Assembly (NCBI GenBank): GCA_025450315.1
Contig: JANWHQ010000014.1
Span: 1-64,000, forward strand
DNA: 64,000 bases
From: Caulobacteraceae bacterium
GTDB taxonomy: Bacteria > Pseudomonadota > Alphaproteobacteria > Caulobacterales > Caulobacteraceae
Reading direction: 5' to 3'
The notes below the pieces were generated by a model that was given only the letters and a program-made list of their open reading frames with translations, searched no databases and was not told where the DNA came from. Shown here piece after piece: positions 17,527 to 26,105 of the stretch; the first letter of the stretch is position 1, and each line of letters starts with the position of its first letter. Made by a program: the position numbers and the translations under genes.

Positions 17527-18102
17527 CTACCGCTTGCAGTAGTCGGCGATCCGGGGCCCGGGCTGGGGCCAGGGCCTCGTGTGAGGGAAAAACTCCAGAA
17601 ATTCGGCGGGCGTGTCGAAGCCCAGGTTGTAGCCGAAGAGAAGGTGAAGCGTCCGAGGCGGTCCCTGGGGTCCGAAGTGGATCGTGTTGTTGTAAGAATG
17701 GCCTAAGTCGTCCTTGCGCGGCGGGAACAGGATGTCCGCGCCCTCTGTGCGCGTGGGTTTCGCGTCGATGTCACTGATGTCGTAGAGGCCGAGGAAACGC
17801 CCACTTGCCGTCGCCACAACTAAATCAATGTGGCCGTGGTTGGTGGCCGTATCCGGATTGGCATTTAGATCATAGTAGATCTTGTACGCCCGGCCGCCGG
17901 CGCGAACCTTGCCCACGAATCGCAACTGATGTCCGTCTGGGGTCTTGGGCCCGTAGACCTGCTCGGTGCGCCACAAGCCGTCGTGTTTCCATCTGGCGAT
18001 CAAGTGCGCCGTGATGCAGGAGCCGAGCCATGCGCTTTGGGCGTGGCTGCCAGCCAGCGTGAGCGCGGCGGCCAGAACAGCCCGTGGGATCAACCTTCTC
18101 AA
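17527..18102 (-). CDS. Secreted protein, candidate immunity protein of the muramidase-like effector
   Basis: 191 residues from a TTG at 18102 with GGGGAGGA upstream; the longer frame from 18192 has an unnatural leader. A Sec signal peptide (RRLIPRAVLAAALTLAGSHA) precedes a beta-rich periplasmic domain with VYGPKTPDGHQLRFVGKV, IYYDLNANPD and FLEFFPH. It lies 96 bases downstream of, and on the same strand as, a gene with a lytic-transglycosylase-like domain. A periplasmic partner next to a peptidoglycan-cutting effector suggests immunity. That role is inference; the family itself is not recognised. Confidence 0.55.
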   Translation of the reverse strand: MRRLIPRAVLAAALTLAGSHAQSAWLGSCITAHLIARWKHDGLWRTEQVYGPKTPDGHQLRFVGKVRAGGRAYKIYYDLNANPDTATNHGHIDLVVATASGRFLGLYDISDIDAKPTRTEGADILFPPRKDDLGHSYNNTIHFGPQGPPRTLHLLFGYNLGFDTPAEFLEFFPHTRPWPQPGPRIADYCKR

Positions 18103-18198
18103 CGATGCATCCTCCCCACAATGGGCCGGCGGGCCGGCAGTGTTCTTATTTTGTTCCAGAAATGCCTTTCCCGCAAGGGAGAACTGGAGCATGGGGTG

Positions 18199-19239
18199 CT
18201 ATTTTCCCCGGCGGGCCTGTCTCGCCGCGTTGAACAGGCCCTCCACCCGCTCCGCATACCGAGGATCATGACCATTGTAGCGCCGCAACGCACGGTAGTC
18301 GCCGCGATAGCGGAGAGCTTTGCCCGTGTCGTCGTGCACCCAACCTTTGTACTGAAGCCACTTGAGCGCTGCGTCGGCGCTGGTTTGAGGCGTCATTGCT
18401 TGGCCTTTCTCCAAGCCGGCAACGGGCTTCTTGTGGGCCTCCCAGTCGCGCACGTTGTTGACCTGGAGCGGGTCTGTCAGGAAGGCATGCTTGTCGCCTC
18501 CGGACTCCTTCATCGCCTGCGCCTTCAGCAGATCGGCGAGCCAGTAGCCGGCATCGCCCGGGCGATAGCCGTTCGCGGCGTTGAAGCGGTTCACGGCATC
18601 CAGGAAGATTGGGTCGTTCGCGGCTCTCCAGGCGTTGCGGCCGGTCTGATCGAAGTTGGGGATCGGATCGATGACGGTCTGTCGCGGCGAAGGCGCGGCC
18701 GACGATGGAGGCGGGGACGGCGCCTGTGGCTTGGCCGGGGTCTGCGTGTATTGATCGGCCATCGCTTGCCACGGCGGATCGAAGTTGGCGGGCGAGCCCA
18801 TGGCGTAGAGTGTTCCGGCGCCGGCGTTCGCTCCGCTTCCATCGGCACGCGGGGAAGCGCCGCTGTCCGCCGGCGGCTCCGCCATGAAAGGGCCGGGGGG
18901 GATCGAGGCCAAGGTGGACCGCAACGCCTCGCTGGCGGGAAGCGAGGCCGACAGCAGGATGGGCCGCGCGTCGGCGGCCGAGCCGACGCCATCGGCCTGG
19001 GATGGGTCGACGGGAGAACTGCCGAGCCCCGCGCCGGGCGCGCCGGGTCGCCCATAAGCCTCGAGCGCGTCGGCAAGCATCTGCCGATATGGCGTGGGTC
19101 CCGCAGATGGCTGGCCACCGCCCAAGGCGTCCAGGGCGTCGGCGTAGAGGATGTGATCCGGCGTCAAGGGATCCAGAAGCGACGGCTGGGGACCGCCCAG
19201 GGCGAGCTTCTGCAGATTGATCCAGTCCTGGTCGTCCAT
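18199..19239 (-). CDS. Effector-like protein with lytic transglycosylase (SLT-like) domain
   Basis: 346 residues, no signal peptide. Residues 1-60 contain short helices (MDDQDWINLQKLAL, YRQMLADALEAYG). Residues ~65-190 are a Pro/Ala/Ser linker. The C-terminal ~150 residues carry AQAMKESGGDKHAF, with Glu245 in the position of the catalytic Glu of SLT/lysozyme folds, then DPLQVNN and a YNGHDPRYAERV end typical of this fold. This predicts peptidoglycan cleavage. The long linker and following secreted protein resemble a toxin-immunity pair. The gene is divergent from the phage portal gene, and dyad 19294-19308 sits between them. It could instead be a virion-associated murein hydrolase. Confidence 0.6.
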   Translation of the reverse strand: MDDQDWINLQKLALGGPQPSLLDPLTPDHILYADALDALGGGQPSAGPTPYRQMLADALEAYGRPGAPGAGLGSSPVDPSQADGVGSAADARPILLSASLPASEALRSTLASIPPGPFMAEPPADSGASPRADGSGANAGAGTLYAMGSPANFDPPWQAMADQYTQTPAKPQAPSPPPSSAAPSPRQTVIDPIPNFDQTGRNAWRAANDPIFLDAVNRFNAANGYRPGDAGYWLADLLKAQAMKESGGDKHAFLTDPLQVNNVRDWEAHKKPVAGLEKGQAMTPQTSADAALKWLQYKGWVHDDTGKALRYRGDYRALRRYNGHDPRYAERVEGLFNAARQARRGK

Positions 19240-19293
19240 GGCGGTCCTTTGCTCCAGCCTCCGGTCGTCATGGTCGCGGCGGACGGCGCCGGG

Positions 19294-19332
19294 TTAGGGA
19301 GCCGCTAAGCCGGGGCGACGGTCGCTTAGCCT
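19294..19332 (+). promoter_or_regulatory. Phage-regulon promoter P1 (TTAG-N7-CTAA dyad + TAGCCT)
   Basis: TTAG at 19294-19297, seven bases, CTAA at 19305-19308, then 17 bases from the following G to TAGCCT at 19327-19332. The portal ATG begins 7 bases further on, with no ribosome site, so the mRNA is probably leaderless. The same layout recurs at 24135, 27307, 27796 and 40787. The dyad is symmetric and could also serve the divergent gene at 18199. Confidence 0.6.
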
Positions 19333-19339
19333 TCGGCGC

Positions 19340-21592
19340 ATGACCGACGCCGCCCCCGACCTTTCCGCCGCCGAGACTCCCGCCGACTTCGGCGACGACC
19401 CGGGGGCCGTGGCCCGCCGCTGGATCAGCGAACTGGAGCTGGCCGAGAAGGACCAGGAGAGCTGGCGCCGGCGCGGGCGGCGGATCATCGGGCGCTATCG
19501 CGAGGACCGGGCCGAGGCGGCGCCGGAGACGCGCGGGCGGCGGTTCTCGCTGCTGTGGGCCAACATCCAGACCCTGGGTCCGGCCATCTACGCCCGCACG
19601 CCCACGGCGGTGGTAGGACGCCGCTGGAAGGACGACGATCCGGTGGGCCGCGTGGCCTCCGAAGTGCTCGAGCGGGCGCTGAACTTCGCCGTCGACAGCC
19701 TGGATTTCTCGGATGTCCTTCTGGGTCTGAGGGACGACTTCCTGCTGGTCGGCCGCGGCCAGGCCTGGGTGCGCTACGTGCCCCACCTGCGCACGGCGAC
19801 GCCGCCCGCGCCGCCGCCCGACGCCGAGGGCCAGGTCGCCGACGATCCGGAGCCCTTCGAGGTGGTCGACTGGGAGGAGGCGGTGGTCGACCACGTCTGC
19901 TGGGACGACTTCCTGCACAACCCCGCCCGCACCTGGGCCGAGGTGCGCTGGGTGGCGCGCACGGTGTTCATGACCCGCGAGGAGCTGATCCTGCGCTTCG
20001 GCGAGGAGGTGGGCGGCGAGATCCCGCTGGACCACGGGCCCGAGGACCGGGCGGGCTCGCCCGACGAGAACCAGCAGTGGAAGAAGGCGGCCATCTACGA
20101 GATCTGGGACAAGCCCTCGCGCACGGCGCTGTGGATTTCCAGGAGCTGGACCGAGGGGGCCCTGGACCGGCGCGAGGATCCGCTGGGGCTGGCCGACTTC
20201 TTCCCGTGTCCCCGGCCGATCCTGGGGGCCACCGCGCCGGACAGCCTGATCCCCACCCCCGACTACGTCTATTACGAGGGCCAGGCGCGCGACATCAACG
20301 ACCTGACCGGCCGCATCGGCCTGCTCACCGACGCCATCCGCCTGCGCGGCTTCTATGCGGCGGGCGGCGAGGCGGGAAAGTCGCTGGAGGACCTGTTCTC
20401 CAGCGAGAGCGGCACGCTGATCCCGGTGGACAGCTGGGCCGCCTTCGCCGAGCGCGGCGGGGTGAAGGGGCTGATCGAGTGGATCCCGCTCGACATGGTG
20501 ATGAGCGCCCTGCAGGGCTGCATCGAGGCGCGCAAGCAGCTGATCGACGACGTCTACCAGGTGACCGGCATCGCCGACATCATGAGGGGCGACACCGATC
20601 CGGAAGAGACCGCCGCCGCCCAGAGGATCAAGGCCAACTGGGGCGCCTCGCGGGTGCGCGACAAGCAGAAGGAGCTGGCCAGGTTCGCCCGCGACGTGCT
20701 GCGCATCATGGGCCAGGTGATCGCCGGCAGGTTCGCGCCCGAGACCCTGGCGGCCATGACCAACGTGCAGCTGCTCCCGACGCCCGAGGCCAAGGCGGCG
20801 CTGGCGGCGCAGCTGCAGGCGGCGGCCCGGCAGGCGGCGATGGCCGCCGCGCGGGCCCAGGCGACTGGCCAGCCGCCGCCGCCGCCGTTCCGGCCGCCGG
20901 CGGCCGCCCAGGCGCTGCTGGACCAGCCGAGCTGGGCGGAGGTGATGGGCCTGCTCCGCGACAACACGCTGCGGGCCTTCCGCATCGACATCGAGACCGA
21001 CTCCACCATTGAGCCCGACGACCAGGACGAAAAGCAGCGGCGCATCGAGTTCATCCAGGCGGTGGGCGCCTATGTGGCCAAGTCGATGCCGGCCCTGCAG
21101 CTGGCGCCGGCGATGACGCCGGTGATCGCCGAAGGGCTGAAGTTCCTGGTGCGCGGCTTCCGCGTGGGGCGCGAGATGGAGGAGGTGATCGACAAGGCCC
21201 TGGCCGACCTGCAGGCGGGCGGCCTGCAGCCGCCGCAGCCGCCGGCGGGCGGGGGGGCCGGAGCCTCGCGCGACACCCAGACCGACCGGTTGAAGGCCCA
21301 GGCGGCTGTGACCAGCGCCGGCGCCAAGGCCCAGGAGGCGGGCGCCCGCCGCTTCGAGGCCGAGACCGACCGCTTCCGCGCCCAGGCCGAGGCGCGCGCC
21401 GACGTCGCCCGGGTGCAGGCGGAGAACGCGCGCACCGACGCCGACCGCTCGGCCGAGATGGCCATGCACCACGACCAGCTGAAGGCCGACCTGCAGCAGG
21501 CGATCCTGTCGGGCGTCAGCCGCCGGTTCATGCGCGAAACGGACCCGGCCCAGCCGCTGGTCGCGCCACCGGACGCGGGCGGACCCATCTAG
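19340..21592 (+). CDS. Phage portal protein (podovirus-like)
   Basis: 750 residues. Near the N-terminus, SLLWANIQTLGPAIYARTP and later LDFSDVLLGLRDDFLLVGRGQAWVRY are typical of long podoviral portal proteins, the dodecameric head vertex through which DNA passes. The C-terminal ~200 residues are Ala/Gln-rich and helical, consistent with the portal barrel. It begins at an ATG just after promoter P1. No terminase gene lies upstream, where one would be expected; the preceding gene is a divergent muramidase-like protein. Phage origin is clear, host origin excluded. Confidence 0.85.
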   Translation: MTDAAPDLSAAETPADFGDDPGAVARRWISELELAEKDQESWRRRGRRIIGRYREDRAEAAPETRGRRFSLLWANIQTLGPAIYARTPTAVVGRRWKDDDPVGRVASEVLERALNFAVDSLDFSDVLLGLRDDFLLVGRGQAWVRYVPHLRTATPPAPPPDAEGQVADDPEPFEVVDWEEAVVDHVCWDDFLHNPARTWAEVRWVARTVFMTREELILRFGEEVGGEIPLDHGPEDRAGSPDENQQWKKAAIYEIWDKPSRTALWISRSWTEGALDRREDPLGLADFFPCPRPILGATAPDSLIPTPDYVYYEGQARDINDLTGRIGLLTDAIRLRGFYAAGGEAGKSLEDLFSSESGTLIPVDSWAAFAERGGVKGLIEWIPLDMVMSALQGCIEARKQLIDDVYQVTGIADIMRGDTDPEETAAAQRIKANWGASRVRDKQKELARFARDVLRIMGQVIAGRFAPETLAAMTNVQLLPTPEAKAALAAQLQAAARQAAMAAARAQATGQPPPPPFRPPAAAQALLDQPSWAEVMGLLRDNTLRAFRIDIETDSTIEPDDQDEKQRRIEFIQAVGAYVAKSMPALQLAPAMTPVIAEGLKFLVRGFRVGREMEEVIDKALADLQAGGLQPPQPPAGGGAGASRDTQTDRLKAQAAVTSAGAKAQEAGARRFEAETDRFRAQAEARADVARVQAENARTDADRSAEMAMHHDQLKADLQQAILSGVSRRFMRETDPAQPLVAPPDAGGPI

Positions 21593-21667
21593 GCAAGGAG
21601 ACCCGGCGCGCCGCGCCGGGCCTCCAGGCGCCTTTGGCCGGAACCGAAGCCCCGGCTGGAGCCGATG

Positions 21668-21919
21668 CTACGGCGCCGACGACGCGGGCGGGGCCGCCGC
21701 GGCGGCCGCCATGGCCGACGAGGAGGCCATGGCCGAAGAGGCCGCCGCCTGGCTGGCCGAAGTCGAGGCCATGGCCGCGGCGTTCTGGGCCGCCGCCGCC
21801 GACGATTCGGCCGCCGCCGCGGAGGATTCCGCGGCCGAGTTGTTGGTCTTGCTGCACGCCGCGAGCCCGAAGGCGGCGAAGGCGCTCACGGCGAGCACGA
21901 GGCCCAAGGTCTTCATCAT
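21668..21919 (-). CDS. Small Ala/Ser-rich lipoprotein
   Basis: 83 residues. The signal sequence ends in the lipobox FGLAACSKTNNS, and the mature chain is almost entirely Ala and Ser (with Met). GGGAGGAACCCC precedes the ATG, which supports translation. Probably an outer- or inner-membrane lipoprotein with a flexible chain; function unknown. It is transcribed opposite to the flanking phage genes, as are the next two genes, so these look like bacterial genes lodged within the phage set. Confidence 0.6.
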   Translation of the reverse strand: MMKTLGLVLAVSAFAAFGLAACSKTNNSAAESSAAAAESSAAAAQNAAAMASTSASQAAASSAMASSSAMAAAAAAPPASSAP

Positions 21920-22012
21920 GGGGTTCCTCCCTGGTTCTGCGAGATGCGCCGCCCCCGGCCCACGGTGCGTGGATGACCAGGGGTAGCACGGCTCCGGCTG
22001 GGATCAACCGAG

Positions 22013-22588
22013 TCAGACGCGGGGCCTGGCGTGCATCTCCTCGTGCCGCAGGCCGCCGATGCGGGCCGCGACGGCCGAGACGAAGGCGCCGAGCAGCATG
22101 CCGACGGCGATGAACAGCGACGCCTGGCTGGCGATGCTGGCGGCGCGCTGGGCCTCGGCCGGGGTGGGCGGCGGGGCGGCGGCCGACGCGGCGGCCAGGC
22201 CCTGGGCGTAGGGGGCCAGGACCAGGGTGGCGAGCAGCACGCCCGCCAGGGTGGCCACCGCCCAGACGATGAGGCCGTGGGCGGTGTCGCGGAAATGGCT
22301 CTCGTCGTCGTGCAGGCCGGTCCAGATGGTGCGGGTGCGGCCGGCCACATAGCCGCCGAGCGCGGCGGACAGCACCTGGATCAGGACGGCGCCGGCCCCA
22401 AGCTCGGGCGCGAAGACCTTCAGCGAGCCGGAGGTGACGATCCCCGGCAGGCCGGTGTCGAAGCCCACGCCGGCGGCGGCGAGGCTGAGCAGGAGGGACG
22501 AGGCGACGGCCACCGCCGCCCCGGCCAGCACGGCCGACCAGGAGATCGCCGATGGGGGCGGGGAGTAGACGATATGATCTGCGCTCAT
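22013..22588 (-). CDS. Hypothetical multi-pass membrane protein
   Basis: 191 residues. Four hydrophobic regions (~17-40, ~60-85, ~105-130, ~155-175) are separated by short polar loops including GRTRTIWTGLHDDESHFRD, and the protein ends in a basic tail. The N-terminal ISWSAVLAGAAVAVA motif and the whole layout match small alphaproteobacterial inner-membrane proteins that have no assigned role, sometimes annotated 'PhnA-like'. It lies upstream of a 26-residue membrane peptide on the same strand. Confidence 0.65.
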   Translation of the reverse strand: MSADHIVYSPPPSAISWSAVLAGAAVAVASSLLLSLAAAGVGFDTGLPGIVTSGSLKVFAPELGAGAVLIQVLSAALGGYVAGRTRTIWTGLHDDESHFRDTAHGLIVWAVATLAGVLLATLVLAPYAQGLAAASAAAPPPTPAEAQRAASIASQASLFIAVGMLLGAFVSAVAARIGGLRHEEMHARPRV

Positions 22589-22601
22589 GGGGGCCTCCGG
22601 C

Positions 22602-22682
22602 CTAGAAGTGGTGGCTGCACATGGCCAGGAGCAGGATGATCGGCAGGGGCACGCCGATCAGATAGAGCAGGATGGAGCGCAT
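22602..22682 (-). CDS. 26-residue hydrophobic peptide
   Basis: A short frame encodes 26 residues (MRSILLYLIGVPLPIILLLA and six more, ending CSHHF). The ATG at 22682 has the near-perfect site GGAGGAAACGACC upstream. One membrane segment fills almost the whole peptide, with a conserved-looking GVPLPII centre and a short His-containing tail. Such tiny proteins are usually missed by gene finders. It sits 13 bases downstream... in transcription terms upstream... of the membrane gene at 22588 on the same strand, so the two are probably cotranscribed. Function unknown. Confidence 0.55.
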   Translation of the reverse strand: MRSILLYLIGVPLPIILLLAMCSHHF

Positions 22683-22852
22683 GGTCGTTTCCTCCGTGGT
22701 CCGATGGTGCGCCAGCGGAGGATCTGCCGATCGCCCGGTGGCGCGAGCTTGGCCCTGAAACGACGCTGCCCGCCGCCCGTTCCACATTGTGGCGAGATTG
22801 CGCCCGTCCCGGCGATGACATCCGCCCGCGGAGCCCTTAGACCGATGGGGCC

Positions 22853-24127
22853 ATGAGTCCTCCGCCCAGCTCCGCCGCCGCCGCGCCGGCGGGTTCCGCC
22901 ACGGCCGCCGCGGGCACGACCTTCTGGGTCATCGCGGCGGTGAGCTTCAGCCACATGCTGAACGACATGATGCAGTCGCTGCTGCCGGCGATCTATCCGA
23001 CGCTGAAGCAGAGCTTCCATCTGAGCTTCGCCCAGATCGGCCTCTTGACCCTGGCGTTCCAGCTCACCGCCTCGCTGCTGCAGCCGGTGGTGGGCCTGGT
23101 GGCGGACAGGCGGCCGATGCCGTTCTCGCTGCCGGGCGGGGCGGTGTTCACCCTGACCGGGCTGCTGCTGCTGGGCCTCGCGCAGAACTACGCCATGACG
23201 GTGGTCGCCGCCTGCGTGGTGGGCATGGGATCGTCGGTGTTCCACCCGGAGTGCTCGCGGGTGGCGCGGATGGCGGCCGGGCCCCGGCCGGGCCTGGCCC
23301 AGGCGCTGTTCCAGGTGGGCGGCAACGTCGGCTCGGCGCTGGGACCGCTGCTGGCGGCGATGGTGGTGGCCACCTACGGCCACACCTCGATCGCCTGGTG
23401 CGCGCTGATCGCCCTGGTCTCGATCCTGGTGCTGGGCCGGGTGGGCTGGTGGTACAAGACCGTGGGCCTGGCGCGGATCAGGAGCGCCAGGGCGGCGATC
23501 GCCGACATCGGCCTGTCGCCCGCGGTGGTCCGGCGCTCGATCGTGGTGCTGCTGATACTGATCTTCTCGAAGTTCTTCTATCTGGCAAGTATTTCAAGCT
23601 ACTACACCTTCTACCTGATCCATCACTTCGGGCTGTCGGTCAGGGATGCGCAGCTGCACCTGTTCCTGTTCCTGGCTTCGGTGGCGGTGGGCACCATGTG
23701 CGGCGGGCCGATCGGCGACCGCTATGGCCGCAAGCACCTGATCTGGTTCTCGATCCTGGGCGCCCTGCCGTTCACCCTGCTGCTGCCCTTCGCCAGCCTG
23801 TTCTGGACCAGCGTGCTCAGCGTGGTGATCGGACTGTTCCTGGCCTCGGCCTTCCCGGCGATCGTGGTCTACGGCCAGGAGCTGATGCCGGGACGGGTGG
23901 GCATGGTGGCCGGCCTGTTCTTCGGCTTCTCCTTCGGCATGGGGGGCCTGGGCGCGGCGCTGATCGGGGTGCTGGCCGACATGAAGGGCATCGTCTTCGT
24001 CTATCGCCTGTGCGCCTTCCTGCCGGCGCTGGGCCTGCTGGCCGTGTTCCTGCCCAGGATCGAGAAGCACGGCCGGACCATCGCCACCTCGCCCATGGTC
24101 GACGTCGAGGATCTGGGCCAGGTCTAG
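22853..24127 (+). CDS. fsr: MFS transporter of the fosmidomycin-resistance (Fsr) type
   Basis: 424 residues, twelve hydrophobic segments. SFSHMLNDMMQSLLPAIYP at the start, QPVVGLVADRRPMP, and GMGSSVFHPECSRVARMAAG are hallmarks of Fsr-like pumps, which export fosmidomycin and related compounds at the expense of the proton gradient. Start ATG 22853 follows a weak site. It has the same orientation as the phage genes but ends 8 bases before the dyad of promoter P2 and has no phage-like feature, so it is a host-type passenger. Resistance spectrum unknown. Confidence 0.85.
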   Translation: MSPPPSSAAAAPAGSATAAAGTTFWVIAAVSFSHMLNDMMQSLLPAIYPTLKQSFHLSFAQIGLLTLAFQLTASLLQPVVGLVADRRPMPFSLPGGAVFTLTGLLLLGLAQNYAMTVVAACVVGMGSSVFHPECSRVARMAAGPRPGLAQALFQVGGNVGSALGPLLAAMVVATYGHTSIAWCALIALVSILVLGRVGWWYKTVGLARIRSARAAIADIGLSPAVVRRSIVVLLILIFSKFFYLASISSYYTFYLIHHFGLSVRDAQLHLFLFLASVAVGTMCGGPIGDRYGRKHLIWFSILGALPFTLLLPFASLFWTSVLSVVIGLFLASAFPAIVVYGQELMPGRVGMVAGLFFGFSFGMGGLGAALIGVLADMKGIVFVYRLCAFLPALGLLAVFLPRIEKHGRTIATSPMVDVEDLGQV

Positions 24128-24134
24128 GGGCGGC

Positions 24135-24173
24135 TTAGCGGCGGCCTAAGGGGCCCTCCAGCCCCCCTAGCCT
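24135..24173 (+). promoter_or_regulatory. Phage-regulon promoter P2
   Basis: TTAG at 24135-24138, seven bases, CTAA at 24146-24149, then TAGCCT at 24168-24173, with 17 bases after CTAAG. The fibre-gene ATG follows after 6 bases and has no ribosome site. The half-sites extend to CTTAG/CTAAG, giving a 5-bp inverted repeat. It is the best match to the group consensus. Confidence 0.6.
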
Positions 24174-24179
24174 CGGGGC

Positions 24180-26105
24180 ATGCCCAAGCAACGCCTCGCC
24201 CCGCTCGCCCTCGCGCTCGCCGTCGCCAGCGGCGCCCAGGCCGCCTCGATCACCCCGCCCAACCTGATCCAGGCGACCGGCGCGGCCAACGGCGACCTGA
24301 TGCTGGTCTGGCCCACCACGGCCGGCGGCCCGCTGGAGAGCCTCAGCTGGGCGAACCTCAAGGCCCAGATCCAGGCCGACCTGGGCTCGACCTGGCTGAA
24401 GTCGGCCAACAACCTGTCGGACCTGTCGAACACCACGGCGGCGCGCACCAACCTCGAGCTCGACGCGCCCTGGCAGTCGGTGTCGTTCGCGACCGGCACG
24501 GGCCTCTTCAACCTCTGCGACCCGAGCATCACCTCCGACAACCTCTCGGCCACGATCCCCGCGGGCAATGCGATCACCGACTTCGGGGCCTGCCCCAGCG
24601 GCACGCACAAGCGCATCAAGAACGTCGGGACCACCACCATCGCCCTGGTGGCCGACCGGACGCACATCTTCGGCTACCAGCCGCTGGGCGCCACCGGCGC
24701 GCCGGGCGGCTCGGGCTTCAGCGACATCGTGCCGGTGCAGCCGGGCGACGTGGTCGACGTGGTCTCGCTGGGCTCTGACGCCTGGCAGATCACCAACGAC
24801 CTGCCCATGGGGCTGATGAACTACGGCTATCGGTGTGGGACCGGCTCGCTCAGCGACGCGCCCGCCTTCACCTGGTTCGGCGTCGGCCCCCTCGCGGGCA
24901 ACTGCACCACCAGCAACATCCCGGTGACGCCCTTCGCGGTGGGCTGGGGCATGAACGAAATGAAGATCTACTCCGGCGGGGCGCGCTTCACCCTGCCGGG
25001 CGACACGCCGAACATCGCGTTCTTCATCGCCGACGTGAACTCGGCCGACGGCAGCGCCAAGCCGTGGACGAGCGCCCCCTACCTGGGTTCCCACATCGCC
25101 GGCCAGCCGGTGGTGGACAAGGGCGGCGGCGTCTACGGCTTCGCCAACAACACCGTGGCGGGCGCGCCCGGCTCGGCCTTCCAGGGCTTCAACGCCGACA
25201 TCGCCTATCCGATCATCGGGGTTCCGACCACGACCAGCACGCCCGGCGCCATCGTCTTCAGCGTGACCGCGCCCGGCACGGTGACCCATTTCGACCGCAT
25301 GTGGCTGAACGGCTCGACCGGCGACCTGGTGCTGCAGGGTTCCGGCGCCTGGGAGGCGTGCGGCGCGACCTATCCCTACTCGGCCGGCTCGATCCTGGCG
25401 TCCAAGTCGCCTTGCGCCGACAGCGACTACTACGACACCCCGGGCTATGCGAACCTGACCCTGATCGGCACCGACTACACCTCCGCGATCGACCACGACA
25501 ACGCCGCCATCGCGATCCGCCGGTTCGGGGCCCACACCGAGGGCCTGGACATCGGCATGACCGGCGGGGCCGGCACGGACGTGATGACGGTCCACTCCGG
25601 GACCCGCACCGTGGTCGAACACTTCGACCCCGCCACCAGCCAGGTGACCATGCCGGCGCAGGTGGCCGTATCTGCCTACGTGAACGCGACGATCTCCAAC
25701 GTCACCGGCGATGGGACCGTCTATTTCCCTGTCGTCTTCAATGCGACCAACCTGAACCAGGGCTCGGCTTTCAACACCTCGACGGGAGTGTTCACCGCGC
25801 CCGTGGCCGGGATGTACGAGGCAAGCTACTGCCTCCAACTCACTGGTCTGACGACCTCGGACACGGTCCTGCAGTCGGTGATCGTCACCACACTGAAGAA
25901 CTACCAGTTGTTCGCCGGTGCCGCGAAGCCGGACTCCGGCGGCACGCAAAGCGTCTGCGGCACCGCGACGGCCTACATGGCTGCTACGGATACCCTCAGC
26001 ATCTTCCTCAAAATCTCGGGCAGCACCAAGACCGTCGGCGTGGCCGGTGGAACCGGCGCCGGGAACTCCGGGCTCTCGTACCTGACGGTGCGCCTGGCCG
26101 GCTAA
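24180..26105 (+). CDS. Phage tail fibre-like protein with N-terminal signal peptide
   Basis: 641 residues. After residue ~25 the sequence has a fibre-type repeat (LSWANLKAQIQADLGSTWLKSANNL then SDLSNTTAARTNL), long beta-rich Gly/Thr/Asn stretches, and a C1q/TNF-like C-terminal domain (FNTSTGVFTAPVAGMYEASY, ending in LTVRLAG). This predicts a trimeric receptor-binding fibre. Unusually it begins with a good Sec signal peptide (MPKQRLAPLALALAVASGAQA), which virion fibres assembled in the cytoplasm do not need. It starts 6 bases after promoter P2 and overlaps the convergent GSCFA gene by 4 bases. Confidence 0.7.
   Translation: MPKQRLAPLALALAVASGAQAASITPPNLIQATGAANGDLMLVWPTTAGGPLESLSWANLKAQIQADLGSTWLKSANNLSDLSNTTAARTNLELDAPWQSVSFATGTGLFNLCDPSITSDNLSATIPAGNAITDFGACPSGTHKRIKNVGTTTIALVADRTHIFGYQPLGATGAPGGSGFSDIVPVQPGDVVDVVSLGSDAWQITNDLPMGLMNYGYRCGTGSLSDAPAFTWFGVGPLAGNCTTSNIPVTPFAVGWGMNEMKIYSGGARFTLPGDTPNIAFFIADVNSADGSAKPWTSAPYLGSHIAGQPVVDKGGGVYGFANNTVAGAPGSAFQGFNADIAYPIIGVPTTTSTPGAIVFSVTAPGTVTHFDRMWLNGSTGDLVLQGSGAWEACGATYPYSAGSILASKSPCADSDYYDTPGYANLTLIGTDYTSAIDHDNAAIAIRRFGAHTEGLDIGMTGGAGTDVMTVHSGTRTVVEHFDPATSQVTMPAQVAVSAYVNATISNVTGDGTVYFPVVFNATNLNQGSAFNTSTGVFTAPVAGMYEASYCLQLTGLTTSDTVLQSVIVTTLKNYQLFAGAAKPDSGGTQSVCGTATAYMAATDTLSIFLKISGSTKTVGVAGGTGAGNSGLSYLTVRLAG

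Noticed and set aside
19268-21472. Long minus-strand frame opposite the portal gene
   Set aside because: Low-complexity His/Gln/Arg/Gly shadow of the portal coding sequence; no ribosome site or domain.
24135-25949. Long minus-strand frame opposite the fibre gene
   Set aside because: Val/Gly/Arg-rich shadow; fibre frame has recognisable repeats and a C1q-like end.
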